Part shown: positions 15,241 to 25,700 of the stretch, in pieces
How the letters are laid out: every line of letters begins with the position of its first letter
Position numbering within the stretch: position 1 is the first letter of the stretch
Assembly: GCA_017548365.1 (NCBI GenBank)
Contig: JAFZAC010000020.1
Span: 1-52,575 of the forward strand
Length of the DNA: 52,575 nt
Source of the DNA: Muribaculaceae bacterium
GTDB taxonomy: Bacteria; Bacteroidota; Bacteroidia; Bacteroidales; Muribaculaceae
Direction: 5' to 3'
The notes under the pieces: model-generated
Seen by the model: the letters and a program-made list of their open reading frames with translations, nothing else
Databases searched by the model: none
What the model was told of the DNA's origin: nothing
Made by a program: the position numbers and the translations under genes

Positions 15241-17379
15241 CTATAGAGCCAAGCGGAACCCAAGGTTGTTGTTGCGGTTGTCGGGGAAGAGCCCGCTGCG
15301 ACACGTAACACGGCAGTCCTCGGCGTTGACGAACCAACTGCCGCCGCGATACACGCGGCTAGAGCCCGAACTAGGACCACGAGGGTCAACCTGCGCTTCT
15401 GAGCTATAGCTTCCGTACCAGTCCTGACACCATTCATATACGTTGCCGCTCATATCATAGAGACCAAGTTCGTTAGGCTGCTTTGTGCCAACATCATGAG
15501 TTTGACAATTATTATTTTCAATTTTTTCCGAATACCAATTTCCACTTAGACGGCTATCACCACTGTTAATCCAATACCACGCCACATCGTCAATATTGTT
15601 ACTGCCACTGTACTTGTAACCCTGGCTCTTATTGCCGCCACGCGCGGCATACTCCCACTCTGCCTCGGTGGGCAAGCGGAAGTTCTGGCCCGTCAATGCG
15701 TTGAGCTTGCGGATGAACTCCTGGCAGTTGTTCCAGCTCACCTCCTCCACAGGACGCTTCGCACCCTTTCGATCGCTCGGGTTGCTGCCCATCACCGCCT
15801 CCCACAGCTCCTGTGTCACCTCGGTTTGACCGATTGAGAATTTGCTGAGAGTGACCTGATGAGTTGGTTTCTCGTCAATGTTAGCATCGCTGCCCTGCTC
15901 ACTTGTCGCGCCCATAGTGAACGTGCCGCCCTTGACAAGCACCATAGTGAAAGAGACCCCTTTGACGGTGAACGTCTTACGGCCATTAGGCCATTCTTTT
16001 ATCTCTCGCGCTTCAGCATCGAGGGTCGCATTATAAAGTACATCTCCTCTCAGGTTCTCGCTAAGGGTTTGCAGTTGGTCCTTGCCACCAGTGAACCCAG
16101 AGGATAGCATCTTCTCGAAATTTGAGATTACTCCATCGAGGTAAGGGCTCGACACAGCTTTCTCCTCATTACGTCCTGCATAATAGTCCTTGTAATATTC
16201 AAGCTGATGCAACAAGGATGAGATTTCATTGCGAGTGTCATCGGTAATCTGCCCGGCTTTAGCATAGACAAACATGCGCTTGATGAAGCTACCTAACTCG
16301 GTTGTGTGGCGATCATAGTCTGCCAACAGCTGCACATAGCGGTCACGGCGAGCCTTGTAAGACTTGTGGAACACGTTGTCGAGCAACGGTTGCAGCTGCG
16401 AGCTCAACCATGTGAATGCTCCCTTGGTGTCGCACGGCTGTGACAAAACATACTTGCAGGCATCCATTAGCACATTGTCAATTTCCTCGCGCATATCATA
16501 CCATTGCTCCACCACCTCATATTTCTGCTGGCCAAGCACATTGTACTGCTCGTTGGTGTCACTGATTTCGCACAGCTGGCTCTCTAATATATTAATCTTA
16601 ACGTTGAGTTCAGTTATTTGAGTTGCAGTCCTAACATAATTGGAGATAGACGCGAGATAATCGGCGGGGCTTGTCACAGCATCATTTGAGGGTGAGAGAC
16701 TGACAATCAACTGTTCAATGTCGTCCCGGCTGTTGTCGAAGCCTCGGTATCGCAAGGATACCACACGCTTCACACACTCGTCTAGGAAGGGGATGCCACT
16801 GTCGTCGCTGTTGGTGACAAGGTTGATATAGGAGCTGTTATCCCAAGCATCATCAAACTTTTTGATTGCTGGCGAGCTCTCCTCGAGCTTGCGCCAGCCA
16901 TTCTGCTCAAGAGCCGCACGCAGCGCCACCAACGGCTCTCTGAGGCCCTGTGAATAGCTTTCATATTTCTTGAGCATCTCAAGATTCCCGATTGCCGACG
17001 GCTGATGATAATCTTTCAATGCCGTCACCGCCTGCGGGTTGCAGCGCGAGTTGAGCAGGATGTTGATATAGTCGTTGATGGTCTTGCTCAAATTGTTGTA
17101 ATTAGCGGTTAGTGTCGCCAGCTCGTTCTTTTTGCTCTGCAGGTCGCTACGCATGGCATCTAACTGCTCCTTGCTAACATCCTCGGGCATGGCATTGAGC
17201 TGCTGCTCAACAGGCTTCACATTCACATTGTAAAAAGACTGCGCGAGTGGTAGAAGTTCATCTACTTTCTTTTTACACTCTTCCATATAGTCCCACTGCT
17301 CCCATGTCTGTGCTTGGGTTAACACTGGCGCCACCGCCAGCAGCATCAGGACAAAGCGTTTAAATGTCAATATTTTCAT
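15241..17379 (-). CDS. Secreted coiled-coil protein with C-terminal SUMF1-type domain
   Basis: A 712-residue protein starting at the ATG at 17379, with a signal peptide ending in TQAQ. A longer ORF reads into promoter sequence. Residues 30 to about 470 are helical and coiled-coil-like. The last 230 residues are a formylglycine-generating-enzyme fold: FTMGATSEQGSD, THQVTLSKFSIGQTEVTQ, RLPTEAEWEYAARGG, YDMSGNVYEWCQDW and RGGSW...LGFRL. Aligned by eye to true FGE, the first catalytic Cys after GGS is replaced by Val while the second is kept, so sulfatase-activating activity is doubtful. It lies downstream of the kinase gene, and proteins fusing the two domains exist (chlamydial Pkn1). Confidence 0.87.
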   Translation of the reverse strand: MKILTFKRFVLMLLAVAPVLTQAQTWEQWDYMEECKKKVDELLPLAQSFYNVNVKPVEQQLNAMPEDVSKEQLDAMRSDLQSKKNELATLTANYNNLSKTINDYINILLNSRCNPQAVTALKDYHQPSAIGNLEMLKKYESYSQGLREPLVALRAALEQNGWRKLEESSPAIKKFDDAWDNSSYINLVTNSDDSGIPFLDECVKRVVSLRYRGFDNSRDDIEQLIVSLSPSNDAVTSPADYLASISNYVRTATQITELNVKINILESQLCEISDTNEQYNVLGQQKYEVVEQWYDMREEIDNVLMDACKYVLSQPCDTKGAFTWLSSQLQPLLDNVFHKSYKARRDRYVQLLADYDRHTTELGSFIKRMFVYAKAGQITDDTRNEISSLLHQLEYYKDYYAGRNEEKAVSSPYLDGVISNFEKMLSSGFTGGKDQLQTLSENLRGDVLYNATLDAEAREIKEWPNGRKTFTVKGVSFTMVLVKGGTFTMGATSEQGSDANIDEKPTHQVTLSKFSIGQTEVTQELWEAVMGSNPSDRKGAKRPVEEVSWNNCQEFIRKLNALTGQNFRLPTEAEWEYAARGGNKSQGYKYSGSNNIDDVAWYWINSGDSRLSGNWYSEKIENNNCQTHDVGTKQPNELGLYDMSGNVYEWCQDWYGSYSSEAQVDPRGPSSGSSRVYRGGSWFVNAEDCRVTCRSGLFPDNRNNNLGFRLAL

Positions 17380-17405
17380 GATTATTCGTTTTATTTTGTT
17401 TGTTG

Positions 17406-17436
17406 CAAAAGTAATGAAAAAAATAAACAAACGCAA
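17406..17436 (-). promoter_or_regulatory. Promoter of the SUMF1-domain gene
   Basis: On the minus strand TTG at 17436-17434 and TACTTTTG at 17413-17406 are 20 bases apart. The start near 17402 gives a 23-base leader to the ATG at 17379. This shows the N-terminal extension up to 17436 is not coding. Confidence 0.62.
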
Positions 17437-17473
17437 AAAACAAGAAAGAATTTAAGTGCGCTATCGCATGTAG

Positions 17474-17910
17474 GGACACGGCACGCCGTGTCCGCGATGA
17501 CCGTAGGCAACCACCCCTTTGTAGGGACACGGCACGCCGTGTCCGCGATGACGCAAGGCAACCGCAATCACCAAGAGTCGCTCCAAGTGCAGTATGCGAG
17601 AAACCAAGCGTGGGTGCTGTTGGTGAACCTTCAGCTCGACTGAGCGAGCAGCATAAGTCGCACCAAGTGCAGTATGCGATTAGCGAGCCTCAGTCAATTG
17701 CGCCGCAAAATTAGTGCAAGTCGAGTGCAGAGCCATGCTTGCATGAGCTTTGCCGAGGCGCAGCCTAATTTATCCAACCGCGGCGTTCAATGTCCTCATG
17801 GTCAAGCAAGAAGAGTGTTAAGTGAGAAAGCCGTGTGTAAACCAAGCATGGGCCTTGTTAACCGTGGCGTTCAAGCAGCTCCCTCTGTAGGGACACGGCA
17901 CGCCGTGTCC
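17474..17910. repeat. Composite repeat units with 20-bp palindromes, cluster 2
   Basis: The same family as at 14886-15203. GGACACGGCACGCCGTGTCC occurs at 17474-17493, 17525-17544 and 17891-17910. CATAAGTCGC-like openings are seen near 17571 and 17651, and a partial unit runs from about 17801 to the last palindrome. The final palindrome ends one base from the kinase stop codon, so it sits at the 3' end of that message. This 532-base gap between the SUMF1 and kinase genes has no other gene. Confidence 0.72.
17706..17736 (-). promoter_or_regulatory. Promoter-like box inside the repeat region
   Basis: TAATTTTG on the minus strand at 17713-17706 matches the -7 box. The base triplet at the right distance upstream (17736-17734) is ATG rather than TTG, so the -33 match is imperfect. 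It would read toward the SUMF1 gene. Confidence 0.3.
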
Positions 17911-17911
17911 G

Positions 17912-19654
17912 TTATCTATCTGTATTTCTTGGAACTTCCTTGCGTGTTACATCATCGCCAGATTTTCTACTGCCACTACTTGATGATTGTTTTGCACGTT
18001 GCTGCACAGCAGTTTGTGCGGGTGTGGGTGAAGTAGTTGACTTAGAAGGCAGTTTAGGAATATCAATAGTCTTCGTTTGTTGCTGAGGAGTGGACGCCTG
18101 CTGTGGCTTAGAGACAGTCTTTTGTTGAGTTTGTTGTTGCGATGGCGATGACTTCTGAGCCTGTTGTCGCTGAGATTGTTGAGCACTACTGCTCTTGGGT
18201 TGCTCTAGCCCACTCGACGGGGTAGATTCATGATGTTGTGAAGGGGCATCTTTGTCTACAACCTTCTCATGCTCAACATTGGACACAGAAGTGACACTAT
18301 CGGTCATTTCCACATTATCAGACTGCTCTTGCTCAACATTGCCATTACCTCTGTTGAGATTAAAAATAATAATAGCCAGAATTGCCAATACAGCAACCCC
18401 AACGAGAGCAAAGATAAGAGTTTTCTTGCTTTTTGACTCTTTGGCCTCTGGTTCTAAAGGCAAACTGTTGTCAGCTGGCGCATCAGGCTTATTCAAGATT
18501 GTATTCTCATGAGAGTAATCGGTCTTGGGCGCTGCCACAGTGACCTGAGGCATCGGCTCCTCAATTGCAACCTTAGGTTTAGGTGAAGCAACTGCAACCT
18601 TAGGTTTAGGTGAAGCAACAGCAACTTTAGGTTTAGGTGAAGCAACAGCAACTTTAGGCTTAGGTGAAGCAACAGCAACCTTAACCACAGGCTTAGGCTT
18701 CACAACTGGCTGTTGCATGACTTGGGGCGGCTTAGGGATGCTCTTGCCTTTGACACCTTTTATAATATCATTGATTTGTGCAACGCTTTGAGGACGGTCA
18801 CTAACTTTATAACTCATCATCCATACAATGAGCCTCATCAAGTCGTCTCTTGAGCCTTGTGGGAAATTAAAGGCATTAACTCCCTCATTGAGAATTTCGT
18901 AGGCGCCGGGAGGTTTTTGATTTGTTGCCAAGTTATAAAGCGTAGCTCCCAGAGAGTAAATATCCGACCAGGGACCAATGGACTTGTAGTCATAATGTAG
19001 AAGCTCCAACGGCGCATAAAGCTTCGTGAACGACAAGGTGCTCGACATTGTGACATGGTCTCCTGAATTTGGGTCAATCTGCTTGCTTGAGCCAAAGTCG
19101 ATGAGCGTGAGATTCCCTTGTTCGTCAACCATGATATTGCTGGGCTTAATATCGAGATGCCACAAATTTGTTGCATGAATGCCACCCAATGCTTCAAGCA
19201 TCTGAGGAAGAAAGCCCTCCATAAGCCATTGCTGGTCGAAAGGCTTTCCTTGCGCTTTAAGCACACCACTCAAGGACTGTCCTTTTATGTATTGCATTAC
19301 ATAATAGGACGTGTTGTTTTCCTCAAATATATCGTAAACCCTGACAATGTGAGGAATATTCCTCAAGCCAAGCCTATGCAGACGCTTTGCTTCACGCTTG
19401 AACGTGTTTAGAAGCTTTTCAAACATCTCCACGTTCTCCTCGTTGCTTACACTAATAGACAGGGAGTCGTCGTCACGCTCCGACACGCCACGCATAAAGA
19501 ACTCTTTCACGGCTACTTGCTCGTCAAACTCGGTATTGGTCGCTAAATAGGTATTGCCAAAACCGCCGCTTGCCAAGTAGTCGTCAATGCGATAGATGCC
19601 ACGCAAAATCGTGCCAACTTTCAACATAGACTTGTGTTCATTTTTCGCTCCCAT
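17912..19654 (-). CDS. Membrane-anchored eukaryotic-like Ser/Thr protein kinase
   Basis: A 580-residue Hanks-type kinase. The glycine loop is ASGGFG at 28-33, the ATP-binding Lys is K50 in VAVK, the catalytic loop is HLDIKPSN at 166-173, and DFG is at 186-188, so catalytic residues are intact. A juxtamembrane linker holds four 9-residue repeats KVAVASPKP at 325-360. A transmembrane helix at 411-433 leads to a 145-residue extracytoplasmic tail rich in Gln, Ser and Thr, with no PASTA or other known sensor fold. The kinase domain is cytoplasmic. It is followed after the repeat cluster by the secreted SUMF1 protein, a plausible partner or effector. Confidence 0.9.
   Translation of the reverse strand: MGAKNEHKSMLKVGTILRGIYRIDDYLASGGFGNTYLATNTEFDEQVAVKEFFMRGVSERDDDSLSISVSNEENVEMFEKLLNTFKREAKRLHRLGLRNIPHIVRVYDIFEENNTSYYVMQYIKGQSLSGVLKAQGKPFDQQWLMEGFLPQMLEALGGIHATNLWHLDIKPSNIMVDEQGNLTLIDFGSSKQIDPNSGDHVTMSSTLSFTKLYAPLELLHYDYKSIGPWSDIYSLGATLYNLATNQKPPGAYEILNEGVNAFNFPQGSRDDLMRLIVWMMSYKVSDRPQSVAQINDIIKGVKGKSIPKPPQVMQQPVVKPKPVVKVAVASPKPKVAVASPKPKVAVASPKPKVAVASPKPKVAIEEPMPQVTVAAPKTDYSHENTILNKPDAPADNSLPLEPEAKESKSKKTLIFALVGVAVLAILAIIIFNLNRGNGNVEQEQSDNVEMTDSVTSVSNVEHEKVVDKDAPSQHHESTPSSGLEQPKSSSAQQSQRQQAQKSSPSQQQTQQKTVSKPQQASTPQQQTKTIDIPKLPSKSTTSPTPAQTAVQQRAKQSSSSGSRKSGDDVTRKEVPRNTDR
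18575..18682 (-). repeat. Four 27-bp repeats in the kinase linker
   Basis: Four tandem units encode KVAVASPKP between the kinase domain and the membrane helix. Their bases are nearly identical, so the linker length may vary between strains. Confidence 0.75.
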
Positions 19655-19764
19655 CTTTTGTGTAATCGTAAAAAACGTGTAAAATTAGCTATTTTTTCTG
19701 ATACGACACACAAATTGACGTTTTTTTAGTGGAAAAGGTCAGCCTTTCCTAGCCACTCCTGTCT

Positions 19765-22700
19765 TTACTTGGCAAGCGACACGTTGATTGAAATACCGTA
19801 ATTGGTGTTGGTTGTTGGGTAGGATGTTGATGAAACGAGTGGTGTATTGACTTGGTGATCGAAGAATGCACCCAGCGTGATGCGCTTGCTCATCACATAG
19901 TTTGCAGCAAAGTTTATACCCAGCGTGCGAGTTCCACTCGTTGCCTGTGTGGTGTTAACGTCGATTTTACGTATTAGCGCTGTGTTGTTATTGAGCTGCA
20001 GGTTGAAATTGAGTGTGAGGTCATTGTTCACACCTTCTTGTTTCTTCTTGATCTTGAGCACCGAATTGAAGTTGGCAATCTTGTAGCTTGCGCCTATGAC
20101 GAGCGACTTCTGCAGCGTCTCAACAAGTTGAAGCGACGATATATTGAGGGCCAGAGTACGCGCATCACGGTACTCGACATTGAAACTCATGTCATTCTTC
20201 AATGTGGCATTAACACCAATCAGCGGCGCAAATTTCTCAGTTATCGAGATAGACGAAATATTGAAAGGCGAGTTGGGGATGGGAGCACCAGTTAGCGCAT
20301 CGGCAGTGAAGCCAAGCCCCTCGCCTATCGTTACCCAGTCGGTATAACTCGAGAACGAGCCAACCGAATAAGTACACTGGTAAGCATGAGTAAGAGTCAA
20401 ATTCTTGAGCACCTTCTTCACAGCAGGAATCCTTGACAGCCCATCATAGGTCACACGCCAGTTGGGCAAGATGCTCTTGAGTCCTGGGAATGGATTGAGG
20501 TCGACCTTGGCGGCATCTCTTCCGGAATAAGCTGCCATGAAAGCTGGAATCATCACGTCGCTGCCCCAAGGGTTAACAGAGCCATTCTCGGGGTTGAACG
20601 GCGTATCGGCATAGGCGGTTCCGCGCAAGAATCCACGTCCTGGATAGTTCTTGCCTATGTACTGGCTCTCGATGCGGCCTGCCACAACAGGGATGTTGTT
20701 CAAGAACTTGTTGAAGGCATCACTGTAATACTCATTATCGGCACTCACGCCCTTGAGCGCTGTAGCAAGTGCCATGTGAGTCTTAGTATATGTACCGGAA
20801 TAGAGCACACCCACGTCGTCATACATAAACTGAATCTGATTAGTGCGGTTGTCGGTTCTGTTACCGGTAAGAGTGATTTTCAAACCCTTGATGGGCTCGA
20901 TAATCGCCTCAACATTGAATTCCTGAGTGCGTGAGAAGATTGCTGGTGACGTCTGGGTAGAATCGCCCAACAGCCATCCGCGGCTCTTGGCCTTATCGAT
21001 ATAATCCTGACCAACGAAACCAAAGGCAAAGTCCAATCCAGGTGCCATCACATCGTAGTGGGTGTTCTGACCAAAGATGTCTCCCACACTTGGCACATAC
21101 TGAGGTATAGACAGCGACTGGGTTTGCCGCCATTTCACATTCACGCTCCTAACACTCATCAACAATCTTGTGAAGTATTGAGCGAGCTCAGTACCAAAGT
21201 TCTTCTTATCGCTTGCCAGCACCTCGGTAACAGTAACCTTGATGCTCTTGTCATCACGATTAAGAATCTCGATGTTGTTATTGTCTTTGATGTTAAACTT
21301 GACAGGATAACGCTTGCCGTCAACTGTGGTGGCAGTGACTCTCACCTTCTTCACATTCATGTTGTGCTTCACCATCGTTGTTGTGTCGGCACTAAGCTGG
21401 AATGTGCGGTCAAATTTCTTGGCCTTCTTGGGTGGTGTCTTGCCCTTGCCTTTTTCATTGCCCGAGCTGCCTCCCGATGATGCAAAACGTTTATTCACAT
21501 CGCTCAAATAAGGAATCTTGCCATAAAGCGTTTCCATGTTAAAGCGAGTATCAACTGTGAAGGACGACTGGTTGGCTATACTATTGCCCGAGAACATCTC
21601 GCCTATTACAGTACCACGATCCCAACGATAAGTAGCATTATAAGTTGCGTTGGCTGTAATGAAGCTCAAGATTGGTATTGCGCTGAACGGTGCCTTATAA
21701 GAGGCGGTGAAGGTCTGATTATAAGCCCATGGAGTACCCAGGTCCTTGATGCTTCTCATCACGCTGTCGCGCCAATCGCGATATTCATCGGGGAAGAGTC
21801 TTTTGTTCACTTGTCCTATAGGCTCCAAGATATGGGCTGTAGTCTGACTGTTGAACGACATGTTGAGCGACTTGGTGAAGTTCCAAGACAACGCAAACTG
21901 CCTATCCCACAAGAAATTCTTGCTCACCGACACAGGCAAGACAACATCAACATCGGTCTCGTTGCGAGTTTGCTGCTCAAAATAGTACCTTGATATATTG
22001 GTACTGAATGCTAACGAATTTGGCAACCACCTGAATTCCCACTCACGGAAGAACTTAAACTTCTTGTTCTTGGCATCGATAGCCTTCTCAAGTGGCTTGA
22101 AAGGCTTGATGTATGGCGTCCAAGCATATTGCATGCTACCACGATAGTCGTTGGTGTTCTCATACACATAGTCAGGATTGGTCTTGTGAGTCTTGTTGAA
22201 TGAATAATTGAAGGAGAAGTTGGCAGGATCCCAAGGCATGGGATTCTTGCTCTTCACATCAAATTTCAAGCCCGAAATAGAGAAGTTCTGTACAGTAGTC
22301 TCCGATACTGCATAGGCCTTGATGGAGTCTTTCTGCTCTTCGGTAGCACATGCATCGAGAGCGTCTTTGAGCAAGATGTCTTCATCAAGAGGATTATATT
22401 TAGGTGTTATCTTCTCATTGCTGTAAGAATAGTAAACTGGAGCATGAAGTTTCACCTTCTCGGGTATGAAGCGTCCCAAATCGGCTTGAACAGCAACGTT
22501 GTACTGGTCATAATTATCGAGGCGACGCTGAGTCATACTCTGGTCTACCGAGCCAAAACCACTGGTCTCCTTGTGCCATCCCACATTCACAGTACCAATG
22601 TCACTAAGGTTCAAACTCATGTTGGCTTTAGCAGCCCAACCACCCTCGCTGTCAAAGTCGGTAACTCTGAGCTCATCAACCCATATCACGAAATCTTTAG

Positions 22701-25700
22701 TCGTTCCAGCTGTGTTGTTTCTCACACCAATGAGCATTACCCTAACCTTGCTCAATGACGGATTACCCATCACATAGACATGGTTGCGAGGATTGTTGGG
22801 GTCTTGTTCCTGATAACGCTGAGTATAGGCCACATCGGGATTTCCTGCCATTTTCTCAGCATTACGGTTTTTCTTGACTGCAGTGAGCACATCAAGGTCA
22901 AGGTCAAGCATGTTTTCACTGGGCCACACCGCAAGTCGATCGGCCGAGCTGTTAGTACTGTATCGTCCTGGAGGAGTTACCTTCAGTGGAATCTCATACT
23001 CATAATAGTTGTTCTTTACATCCGAACCCAAGCGAACGAAGAACGAAATATCGCCATTTTTAAGGTTGGTGGCATCGTTAATAAACGCCTCGTGGTGAAC
23101 AAACATCTGAAGACGCTTATAAGTGCGCAGGTCAAGGTTGGTGTTGCGGTACACACCACGGGCATCACCAGCCTCCAAGCCCTCAACTTTCATCTGCATT
23201 GACTGCTCATTGAGCTGGGTGATTTGTGATTGTCCCGAATCGATGATGCGTGAAACGCCAGGTGGAAGTACATAGTTCACAGGCTCACGTGCTGCGTTCT
23301 CCTCAATGTTCACAGTATTAACGTCAATCGTTCCGCTTCCAGGAGCATCGTTACGAGAGTTGAGGTTGTAGTCATAGTTGCGCCACTCTCCTCTCACAAG
23401 TTCGAGCGAAGCGAACCTCAAATGAGTAGTTTCCTTGAAATTAGTGAGGAACATGCGCATGAACCTTATCGACGAGAAATCGTTGATAGAGCCCACAACT
23501 TTCTCATAGCTCTTGATGGGAATACAGAACTGATACCATGTCACATGCTGATCCTCACCGTTGCGAGTGCGCTGAACTGACTCCTGCTTGTCAATAATGA
23601 AGTTCTTGCCCACTTGAAGGTCTTCGGGACGTATCGACACCTTGTATTGGAAATAACGCTCATACTCGTTGAGGGTATTGTCCTGGTTGATATCCTCCAC
23701 ATCAGGCACACTACGAGCACTCTGATACATAGCATCGCTGGCGTCCTCTTGTGAAAGAGAGTTACCTTCGGTACCGTTGTAATGCTTGTAACGCTCGAGA
23801 ATCGACAGCTTTTGCTCATCATAGTCGAAACCGCGATAGAAGTGATAATTGTCGCCTGCAGGGTCGTTGATTGGCGAGAATTGATCGCTTTCCATCTTCG
23901 CTATCGTCTCGGCAGGCAGCATGCTGCGTAGCTTGTTTACATATTCTTTATAAGAGGGGTAATTCTTCTCATCAGCAGTGCTGAGTCCATTGAGTCCCAC
24001 ATCTTGCTTAATGCGAGAACCTGTTGCCGTCTCAAAAGCATAGGTCAGCGACGACTTAGTGGCAATCCTACCCCAGTTGGTCTCATTCAAGGCTGTGGTA
24101 TCGGAATCGAGGTAAGGCAGACCGTTCTCATAGCTCTTGAGACCGTCCTTGAGAATATCCTCGCTAATTTCACCAAGATTGATATAGAAATCACCACCTT
24201 CTAGATTGGGATTGGTTTCGTCAAGGAATGGGTCTAGCATCCAAAACTTGATGTACTCAACATTGTTAGTGACAAAATCGGTATTCTCAATTTTGCGCAT
24301 GATACCGCCCCATCGCCTCTCAGGGTTGAGAAGGTTGCCGTTGGCATCAAGGTTTTCGGCATCAAGGTTGTAAGGTCCGCGCTCTTTAGGATAGAACGAG
24401 AGATTAAGAGTTTGAATTGTCGACGACTCGCCATAGTTGAGCTCACGTCCGGGGAATACCTCAGTGTAAGGAATCTCACGAACGTAGGGATTTGAGAGCT
24501 GGTCAAGGTCATTCTTTATATAACCTGGCACATAGGAAGAATTGCGCTGTGTGAACAGGCGGTCGATGTAGTACCATGACAGGAGCGAACGGTTCTTACC
24601 ATAGGCGACATCGTTGGACAATGCTGCCTCGGGGAAGAGAGCGTCGCTGCCATTATCATAAGGCGTAGATGCTAAGAACCATGAATAAGGTGAACGCAAG
24701 TCGATACCAATTTGTGTTGACTCAAAGTCGTCGATATATGAACTTCCTGCGTTAGAACCCGTGCGTGACTGATGCGGCAAGAGCTGTGCAAACTCACCAT
24801 TGATATTCACCTGTGAAGGAGCTGTGGCATTGACTGTTGGTATTTTGTTCAACAGGTTGGTAAGCCACATGAAGTTTGACTTATAAGATACTCTAGCTCC
24901 CCAAATGGTGTTGTTCACAATCTCATTACCAATCGATACCTTCTCGGTAATATTTTTCTCACCATAATGCATCAAAGTTCCACCAACGTGGAAATTATCG
25001 TTAAAGGCATAATCAAGGTCCAGTCCCAAGAGTGTCTTGCGCTGAGTACTGAAAGTTGATTGGTTCTCCAGCGAGACACTGATGTTGGTGCCGGCGTCGA
25101 TAATACTCTGATTTGTAATTGTCACCGTACCCATAGTATAGTCGACGGTATAGTCGCTATTCTCGGTAAGTGTGACACCACCGGCGGTAACCACAACCGA
25201 CCCTCTTGGCACATTGGTTGCATTGAGGCTGATAGTGTTTTTGTTGGTAGACTGATACTCTCCTTGCAGCACAAATTTGTTTTTGTCTTGAACTTGCTGG
25301 GCATCGGTGAGTTGCATCGTGTATAGCTCCTGATACACATATTTGTCGGCTATGGCATCGTTGCCAATCATCTTACGCAAGTGAGAACCAAAAGGCTCAA
25401 CAACGGGGAAAATGACTTTACCACCAGAAGAAGTAATGGTAAAACCATCAATATAGTCAAAGCGGCCGTCGCTGTTGTAATTGCCACTGGCATCTAAGCG
25501 GTCAAGGTTCATCACACGAATCAGCGGCTCACCGGCAATGTTGCCTTCACTGATATAAGGCATTTCTATACCAGTTGTATCGTTCAAGTACTTAATGTTC
25601 AGCTTGAAATTGGATTGTTGCACTTGATATGCACCAAGCGAATAGATATTTTTCATCATTAAGTCCCACATAGGAACTTTAGTGTTGATGGTCGTCGATT

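Noticed and set aside
15241..17379. Calling the SUMF1 protein a sulfatase-activating formylglycine enzyme
   Set aside because: The first catalytic Cys is missing by eye alignment and no sulfatase gene is nearby, so the enzymatic name is not supported.
14886..17910. CRISPR array
   Set aside because: The repeats are palindromic, unevenly spaced and of mixed length, with no regular spacers and no cas genes.
13825..19654. Intact integrative or conjugative element
   Set aside because: No integrase, relaxase, transposase, tRNA target or flanking direct repeat was found; only the ATPase and repeats are suggestive.
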